Source: a virus. Taken from it: a DNA stretch of 41,145 bases. The position numbers and the translations under genes were made by a program. The notes under the pieces were generated by a model. The model searched no databases, had not been told where the DNA came from, and saw only the letters and a program-made list of their open reading frames with translations. This document shows, piece after piece, positions 37,211 to 41,145 of the stretch (position 1 is the stretch's first letter; the number at the start of each line of letters is the position of its first letter). The DNA is taken from positions 1-41,145 of IMG/VR virus record IMGVR_UViG_3300009553_000007, one strand, 5' to 3'.

Positions 37211-37392
37211 CTTTCGAGATCTGCGAGGAGGACAGGCAATTGCTGCTTTTAGGCCTTGCGGTCCTGGCGATCCAACGGCCTGGGTTTAAGTACGCGTGCG
37301 GCGAGGTAGCCAAGAAATATCACGGCGAGCAAATGTTCGAGGATTTCATTCGGTACAACACGCCGGTGAAAAAACAAGAGGGTGTAGGGTGA
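37207..37392 (+). CDS. Hypothetical early protein (61 aa)
   Basis: The ATG at 37207 overlaps the previous stop (ATGA). MTFEICEEDRQLLLLGLAVL, then RPGFKYACGEVAKKYHGEQM is a mostly helical protein. It ends the replication operon. The function is unknown. Confidence 0.55.
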   Translation: MTFEICEEDRQLLLLGLAVLAIQRPGFKYACGEVAKKYHGEQMFEDFIRYNTPVKKQEGVG

Positions 37393-37393
37393 A

Positions 37394-37425
37394 CTGTGCT
37401 AACAGTGCTCATGTGAGCAGCACAG
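37394..37425 (+). promoter_or_regulatory. Nested inverted repeats after the replication operon
   Basis: CTGTGCT (37394) pairs with AGCACAG (37419), and inside TGCTCA-TG-TGAGCA (37406-37419) is a perfect small palindrome, so two structures compete. It lies directly after the stop at 37392. It could be an operator or an attenuator. No U-run follows. Confidence 0.5.
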
Positions 37426-37456
37426 CGAGGGCTATAGGCTGGTTTGTTGAAAAATC

Positions 37457-37588
37457 ATGACGCGGCGGCTAATTCGACACTTGATTCAGTGCGGCTCTTG
37501 TCTTCTGGCGGAAAGAAGGCAACGTCGCCCATGCGAGCGCCATTGCCTGCATTTGCCCAAGCCAGACAACAACCCCTCGTCAGTCTAA
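37457..37588 (+). CDS. Possible 43-aa Cys-rich protein
   Basis: The frame ATG 37457 to TAA gives MTRRLIRHLIQCGSCLLAER, RQRRPCERHCLHLPKPDNN and stops at 37586. The CGSC ... CERHC pattern could bind zinc, as in small phage proteins of the Nin type. It overlaps the next gene. There is no clear ribosome site, so this is a weak call. Confidence 0.3.
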   Translation: MTRRLIRHLIQCGSCLLAERRQRRPCERHCLHLPKPDNNPSSV

Positions 37589-37752
37589 AGAACGTTCGCG
37601 CCCCAGCCGCTTGGGCCTTTCAAAAGTGGTGTTACAAAAAGGCCGCGTCACTGAACCTCACCATCGAGCAGTTCAAAAAGCTACGAGCAGAAAAGCGCAT
37701 GAAATCGTACTACAAAATCAAACGCGCGGCACAAAAGGCAGGCACAGCGTGA
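37531..37752 (+). CDS. Basic hypothetical protein (73 aa)
   Basis: The ATG at 37531 is preferred; the open frame begins at TTG 37444. The protein has VRAPAAWAFQKWCYKKAASL and TIEQFKKLRAEKRMKSYYKI, with a very basic helical C-terminus. Its place between early and late genes would suit a late regulator, but no motif is seen. The stop overlaps the next start (GTGA). Confidence 0.45.
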   Translation: MRAPLPAFAQARQQPLVSLKNVRAPAAWAFQKWCYKKAASLNLTIEQFKKLRAEKRMKSYYKIKRAAQKAGTA

Positions 37753-38489
37753 GCATCGAAGCCATTGGCCTGGACAAAGCCATCAGTCTCCTCACAGGGC
37801 TACCCAAGCAGATCCGGTACGCCACAGCCCAAGCCCTGAACGACACAGCCAAGGACGTTCAGACATTCACCACGCAGCATTTGCTTCCCGAGAAGTTCAC
37901 CCTCCGCGGCCGCGGCCGTCGCTGGTTCGAGCCAGGCCAACGATTCGGCTTCAACGTTCAGTTCGCGAACAAAGACCAGCTCGTATCAGTCATAGGCAGC
38001 CGCGCTGATTGGCTAGCGCTCCAAGAGCACGGCGGCACCAAACAAGTCAGCGGCCATCGTCTCGCCATCCCCAGGCCCTTTTGGAAAGCCAAGGAGGACA
38101 TCATCCGTCACGACAAAAAGCCGCGTCAGATCCTCATCGCCAAACTCCGTGCAGATCTTCAGCGCGCGACGGCAAACGTCGCGGCCAGGCGGCAGAGCGG
38201 GGCTAAGGGAGAGCTTTTGGCTGCACAGCGTGAAGCCCGCAAGATCAAACGCAGCCTCGCAGCCCACGCAGGGGCAGAGCCGGCATTCGAAGCCAAGATG
38301 AAGAGCGGCCGCACTGGCATCTTCGTTCGCGACCAGGCTAAGCACATCCATTTGCTGTTCTCCTACGAGACATCAGCCCACGTCAAGGCCCGCCTGCAAT
38401 TCGAGCAGCAAGGCCAGCAGGTCGTCGAGCGGACGTACCAAGCTCACTTCACCCATCGCCTCGCGATCGCCATCGCCACGGCCAAATAG
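37749..38489 (+). CDS. Minor tail/virion morphogenesis-like protein (246 aa)
   Basis: The GTG at 37749 overlaps the previous stop. The protein has SLLTGLPKQIRYATAQALND, TAKDVQTFTTQHLLPEKFTL, then LALQEHGGTKQVSGHRLAIP and a helical middle with many Lys/Arg residues. The pattern of L..LP..+..A.A.ALN.TA.D, followed by ...HGGT...G..LAIP is typical of tail-completion/gpZ-like minor tail proteins. The position before cos and not in the tail module is unusual. Confidence 0.6.
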   Translation: MSIEAIGLDKAISLLTGLPKQIRYATAQALNDTAKDVQTFTTQHLLPEKFTLRGRGRRWFEPGQRFGFNVQFANKDQLVSVIGSRADWLALQEHGGTKQVSGHRLAIPRPFWKAKEDIIRHDKKPRQILIAKLRADLQRATANVAARRQSGAKGELLAAQREARKIKRSLAAHAGAEPAFEAKMKSGRTGIFVRDQAKHIHLLFSYETSAHVKARLQFEQQGQQVVERTYQAHFTHRLAIAIATAK

Positions 38490-38670
38490 CGCACGCTCCC
38501 CACGTGTTACCAATACGCTTCCCAGCCCACCCTATTATGCGTCAGGGTCCTTCCCACGGGTGTCAGAGGGGGGATACGCGCAACCCCACTGTTCCGCTAG
38601 TCACAGGTTTTTAAAACGCATTTCGTTTCGCAATGAAAGTCCGGGGCGAAATATTTGGAACCCAGCTCTT
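38490..38670. other. Candidate cos region
   Basis: This 181-base gap without a gene has GGGTCCTT at 38545-38552, identical to the cosQ core of lambda, followed within 40 bases by GAGGGGGGATACGCGCAACCCC and then GTCACAGGTTTTTAAAACG. In lambda, cosQ also precedes the cohesive-end cut by about 28 bases and terminase genes follow. The parallel in order and spacing suggests that virion DNA ends lie near 38570-38590. The location upstream of the terminase genes fits. Confidence 0.5.
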
Positions 38671-39159
38671 ATGAATGTAAAAAGGCGAACCGCCAAAGCT
38701 TCCGAGTGTTTCAAAAACGCCACGGAGTCGCTTGGGACACTGGAAAAGGGTTTTTCCCTTTTTGGTCTGACCCGCGGGCAATTCTCAATGATAGATTTAG
38801 TCCTGGCGTGCCTGGATCAGGTCGGGCCAGCCCGCGTGTCGCTCTGGACGTGGTGTATCGCTGAGTACGAAGTCGAATGTTTCGAGCGGCTGCTGATGGA
38901 CGATAGAATCACCAGCGCGCTGCTGGTGATAGATTCGCAGGCCCGCACGCACAATCGGGAGCTTCTGAAAAAGTGGCAATCTGTACACGGCCCGGACTCA
39001 ATAAAGTGGGTGGTGAATCACGCCAAAGTCTGCACGGTGCAAACGGCCGCGTTCAAACTGCTGCTGCGCGGCTCGATGAATTTGAATTACAATCCCCGGT
39101 TTGAACAATTCGACGTGGACGAAGGGGCATCCCGGCTTCGATCTGATTCGCAAAACTGA
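38671..39159 (+). CDS. Phospholipase-D-like protein, frameshifted (N-terminal 162 aa)
   Basis: The ATG at 38671 was chosen. FSMIDLVLACLDQVGPARVS begins a PLD-like domain with NHAKV (His117, Lys119) and LRGSMNLNYNPRFEQFD (Gly134, Ser135, Asn137), the HxK...GSxN half-motif of PLD-superfamily nucleases. After DVDEG the frame ends within 12 residues. The natural continuation lies in the +1 frame (39128-39286). One extra G in a run of four (39124-39127) accounts for this. The product could be a DNA-processing nuclease beside cos, if functional. Confidence 0.6.
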   Translation: MNVKRRTAKASECFKNATESLGTLEKGFSLFGLTRGQFSMIDLVLACLDQVGPARVSLWTWCIAEYEVECFERLLMDDRITSALLVIDSQARTHNRELLKKWQSVHGPDSIKWVVNHAKVCTVQTAAFKLLLRGSMNLNYNPRFEQFDVDEGASRLRSDSQN

Positions 39160-39286
39160 GTCCGAACTACCGACGCTCCGCTTTGACCATCCGAACGGAG
39201 AGGCGCGCATCGCCACCGGAATAGACAAAGCATTCACGGCGGAGAAACTCAAACCGTTCGCGCAACTGAAAACATGGGCGAAATAA
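39128..39286 (+). CDS. C-terminal part of the PLD-like protein in the +1 frame
   Basis: The +1 frame continues with HPGFDLIRKTESELPTLRFD and ends AEKLKPFAQLKTWAK at the TAA 39284. It has no good start of its own. With three instead of four G residues at 39124 both parts form one protein of 204 aa. The frame break is either a true mutation, a programmed shift or a sequencing error in a homopolymer. Confidence 0.5.
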   Translation, partial: HPGFDLIRKTESELPTLRFDHPNGEARIATGIDKAFTAEKLKPFAQLKTWAK

Positions 39287-39636
39287 AAACAGCCGCGCTG
39301 ACTGTCTCTGAACTCGCAGAGCTTAATCCGTGCATCCATCCGGACGTGATAACTGTTTTTGTGGACGCGCTGACTGTGTACCGCGAGGCCTCTGAGAACA
39401 TCCTTAAGAATGGTGCGGTGACTGGACACCCAAAGACGGGAGCGCCGATAACAAACCCATATATGCCAATCCGCGAGAAGGCGTCGAAAAGCATTTGCCG
39501 CTTTCACAGAGACAATCCGCAATTCTACTCGGGCGGGCCGAAGCCAGTCGTTGCGAGTGACGACTTCGATTTGCAGATCGGCTCTTTGCTTGGTGAAACC
39601 GCCAGGCCAAAGAAACCACGCACGCGCTCGAAGTGA
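39274..39636 (+). CDS. P27-type small terminase-like protein (120 aa)
   Basis: The ATG at 39274 overlaps the end of the PLD-like frame. VDALTVYREASENILKNGAV, TGHPKTGAPITNPYMPIREK matches the P27 family of small terminase subunits (Y..A...I..NG.V..HP.TG.P..NPY..IR). The C-terminal 30 residues are basic. P27 proteins usually accompany a different large terminase family, while here the GpA gene has its own Nu1-like partner. The protein may have a regulatory role in packaging at cos. Confidence 0.6.
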   Translation: MGEIKTAALTVSELAELNPCIHPDVITVFVDALTVYREASENILKNGAVTGHPKTGAPITNPYMPIREKASKSICRFHRDNPQFYSGGPKPVVASDDFDLQIGSLLGETARPKKPRTRSK

Positions 39637-39847
39637 CGCGGCGCGGATCGAGTGAGCCGACGCTCCACGCGCCTGGCTCGCCTGGCTGGTGTGCAAACCC
39701 GGCTCGTTGACATCGATATTGCTTCTGTGCTCAATCCCATCCGGTTCTCGCCCGATAAAATCTTCAGGCCTTTGTCCCTCTGTTTTCGGGGACTGTGCAA
39801 ACCCCCCGCCTCGCTTAGCCAGGTCCGCTCCCATCAAGTAGTCGCCC
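39637..39847. other. Gap between two small-terminase genes
   Basis: No gene is supported here. It contains CACGCGCCTGGCTCGCCTGG, two GTGCAAACCC words (39695 and 39795) shared with 26155, and C-rich runs. It may hold terminase-binding sites or repeat remnants. ORFs on both strands lack a recognisable protein. Confidence 0.45.
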
Positions 39848-40312
39848 ATGAGCGACGCCGGCACATTCCCCATTGCGATCATCGCCAAAGTTCTCGACCT
39901 GGACGATCGTCGCATCCAGCAACTCACGAAAGAAGGGATGCCCAAGGCGTCACGCGGCCGTTACAACCTGGTCGCGTGCGCGAACTGGTACATCCGGTAT
40001 CTGCGCGCTCGGTCTGTCAATCCCGACTCCAACGCATCCGGCGATGTGAAGGCCTCCCGCAAGCGCCTCCTCGATGCGAATGCTGTGATAGCAGAGATCG
40101 ACGCTGACGAACGCCGCGGGATACTTGTTCCCGTCGAAGACGTATTGAGCTTCATCGGTGCGTGCTTCGTGTTGATCAAGACCCAGATCGAGGCCTCGGC
40201 ATTGGCGCCGGCAGAGCAGCGCAAAATTCTCGTGCAGCTCGCCACCCTCGAACATCACGACTTCCGCAGCTCCCAGGCTTCACCGTCCGCTCCCACGCCG
40301 GCGCCCGCATAA
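39848..40312 (+). CDS. Terminase small subunit, Nu1-like (154 aa)
   Basis: The N-terminus has a helix-turn-helix (AIIAKVLDLDDRRIQQLTKE, GMPKASRGRYNLVACANWYI), as in Nu1-type DNA-recognition subunits. The middle (SRKRLLDANAVIAEIDADER, RGILVPVEDVLSFIGA) matches the DUF1441/Nu1 family, where R..LL.A.A..AE...A..RG...P...V is common. The end is Pro/Ala-rich. It binds cos DNA and guides the GpA large subunit, whose gene follows after 42 bases. Confidence 0.78.
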   Translation: MSDAGTFPIAIIAKVLDLDDRRIQQLTKEGMPKASRGRYNLVACANWYIRYLRARSVNPDSNASGDVKASRKRLLDANAVIAEIDADERRGILVPVEDVLSFIGACFVLIKTQIEASALAPAEQRKILVQLATLEHHDFRSSQASPSAPTPAPA

Positions 40313-40354
40313 GCTCCACGCTCCACGGCCTTCACGCTTCACGCTCCCCACGCT
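40313..40354 (+). repeat. Tandem CACGCTC/CACGCTT heptad leader of terL
   Basis: GCTCCACGCTCCACGGCCTT, then CACGCTTCACGCTCCCCACGC runs up to the TTG start of the terminase gene. There is no Shine-Dalgarno sequence and no in-frame ATG. Confidence 0.75.
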
Positions 40355-41145
40355 TTGACGCTTTCAAAACTCTTCCGTCTCTTCGAGCCACGCGAACAGC
40401 TCACCGTCACGCAATGGGCCGATCGTTACCGCTGGTTATCCAAAGAAGCCCACAGCACCGGCGGCAAATACGACAGCGCCTTCGCGCCATTCCAACGCGA
40501 GCCGATGGATAGCGCCAACGACTGCACCGTTACGAAGACCGTCCTCATGTTTGCCAGCCAGCTCACCGGCAAAACAGAAATCGCCAACAACGTTATTGGG
40601 TTTCACATCGATTGGCGGCCGTCCCCGATCCTTGTAGTCCAGCCCACGCAGAAACCGATGGGCGAGGCCTGGAGCAAAGACCGGCTCGTGCCAATGATCC
40701 GCGACACGCCGCGGTTAAAAGGATTGGTGGCCGGCGCCAAGAGTCGCGACAGCGGAAATACCATCTTCCACAAAAGCTTTCCTGGCGGACACGTCTCGAT
40801 CGGCGGAGCCAACTCCCCGAGCAACCTGGCATCGCGCCCGATCCGCGTTGTGATACTGGATGAAGTAGATCGTTACCCCGTGACCGCCGGCAAAGAAGGC
40901 AACCCGTGTGAATTGGCCATCAAGCGGACCGAGACATTTCCAGACGCCGTCGTTTTCGAAATCGGATCGCCAACTATCAAAGGCGCCTCGCGCATCGCTT
41001 CCAGTTTCGAGGCCAGCGACAAGCGGTACTTCTTCGTGCCCTGCCCTAAGTGCAGTTATTTCCAGACCTTGAAATGGTGCAATGTCCTGTTTTCCTTTCC
41101 AATCCTGGGTGGAACGGGTGACCCGCCTGGAAGCTCCCCGGCCAC
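40355..41145 (+). CDS. Terminase large subunit, GpA family (N-terminal ATPase part; continues at 1-1408)
   Basis: The frame is closed by the TAA at 40310, and the first usable codon is TTG 40355; no ATG lies between it and conserved sequence. The protein starts MTLSKLFRLFEPREQLTVTQ, WADRYRWLSKEAHSTGGKY, the usual GpA beginning. Residues 68-75 (SQLTGKTE) are the Walker A-like motif and VVILDEVDRYP (Asp169, Glu170) is Walker B. SIGGANSPSNLASRP is the conserved segment before it. The last 123 bases repeat the first 123 of the window. With positions 1-1408 the full length is 691 aa. Confidence 0.93.
   Translation, partial: MTLSKLFRLFEPREQLTVTQWADRYRWLSKEAHSTGGKYDSAFAPFQREPMDSANDCTVTKTVLMFASQLTGKTEIANNVIGFHIDWRPSPILVVQPTQKPMGEAWSKDRLVPMIRDTPRLKGLVAGAKSRDSGNTIFHKSFPGGHVSIGGANSPSNLASRPIRVVILDEVDRYPVTAGKEGNPCELAIKRTETFPDAVVFEIGSPTIKGASRIASSFEASDKRYFFVPCPKCSYFQTLKWCNVLFSFPILGGTGDPPGSSPA
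41023..41145. repeat. Terminal direct repeat, right copy
   Basis: This is identical to 1-123. The genome closes by joining 41022 to 1. Confidence 0.95.

Noticed and set aside
38998-39945. 315-aa minus-strand reading frame opposite the PLD-like and small terminase genes
   Set aside because: It is opposite two or three + strand genes with recognisable motifs, is Arg/Ser-rich and has no domain. It is a shadow of GC-rich coding DNA.
39652-40107. 151-aa + frame overlapping the Nu1-like gene
   Set aside because: It is Arg/His/Ser-rich, lacks motifs and overlaps a recognisable small terminase in another frame.

Overview
This window is one complete, circularly closed genome of a temperate tailed phage with a siphovirus layout. 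The first 123 bases (1-123) recur exactly as the last 123 (41023-41145), so the contig closes on itself at about 41,022 unique bases. The terminase large-subunit gene runs across the junction. The host is probably a bacterium of the Verrucomicrobiota or a related group. That is inference: late-gene leaders lack Shine-Dalgarno sequences, and the genome is full of short tandem 7-bp and 9-bp repeats and small palindromic repeats (such as GCGCGGCTCTGCGAGCCGCAG) of a kind I associate with those genomes. No 16S or host gene is present to prove it.

Layout. (1) Packaging and head, about 38.5 kb across the junction to 9.6 kb, + strand: a candidate cos site with a cosQ-like GGGTCCTT, a phospholipase-D-like protein (frameshifted), two candidate small terminase genes, a GpA-type large terminase, small accessory proteins, a lambda-B-type portal, a fused HK97-type prohead protease and major capsid protein, two tandem paralogous structural proteins, and head-tail joining proteins. 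(2) Tail, 9.6-25.6 kb: a leucine-rich-like protein, tail tube, a tail assembly chaperone with an apparent +1 frameshift extension, a 1153-aa tape measure with a repeat-derived C-terminal region, a beta-helix spike candidate, tip and hub proteins, and a glycine-rich adhesin-like fibre. (3) A late cassette, 25.7-27.8 kb: an exported protein, a membrane/coiled-coil protein and a lipoprotein with a membrane segment (possible holin/spanin functions). No endolysin is recognisable. (4) attP and the lysogeny operon, 27.9-31.4 kb, - strand: tyrosine integrase, an attP built on a tRNA 3' end, zinc-ribbon proteins, a lipoprotein and two ribbon-helix-helix (RHH) proteins. (5) A divergent switch at 31.39-31.48 kb, flanked by three RHH paralogues. 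(6) The early + strand operon, 31.5-37.8 kb: an RHH regulator, an excisionase-like protein, many small zinc-ribbon proteins, a radical SAM protein, and a replication initiator gene that carries four palindromic iterons (probable origin), then a minor-tail/morphogenesis-like protein.

Two styles of translation signal coexist. Several early genes are tightly overlapped (ATGA/GTGA), and a few have good Shine-Dalgarno sequences. Most late genes are separated by 30-120 bp of tandem mini-repeats that end at the start codon. The same repeat families have also entered coding sequences: the terminase nuclease region, the protease-capsid linker, the tail chaperone, the tape measure, a lipoprotein signal peptide and early genes. 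This repeat invasion and reuse is the most unusual property of the genome. Other points of interest are the RHH-based switch, the iteron-bearing initiator gene, the phage-borne radical SAM enzyme and the dense set of zinc-ribbon proteins.
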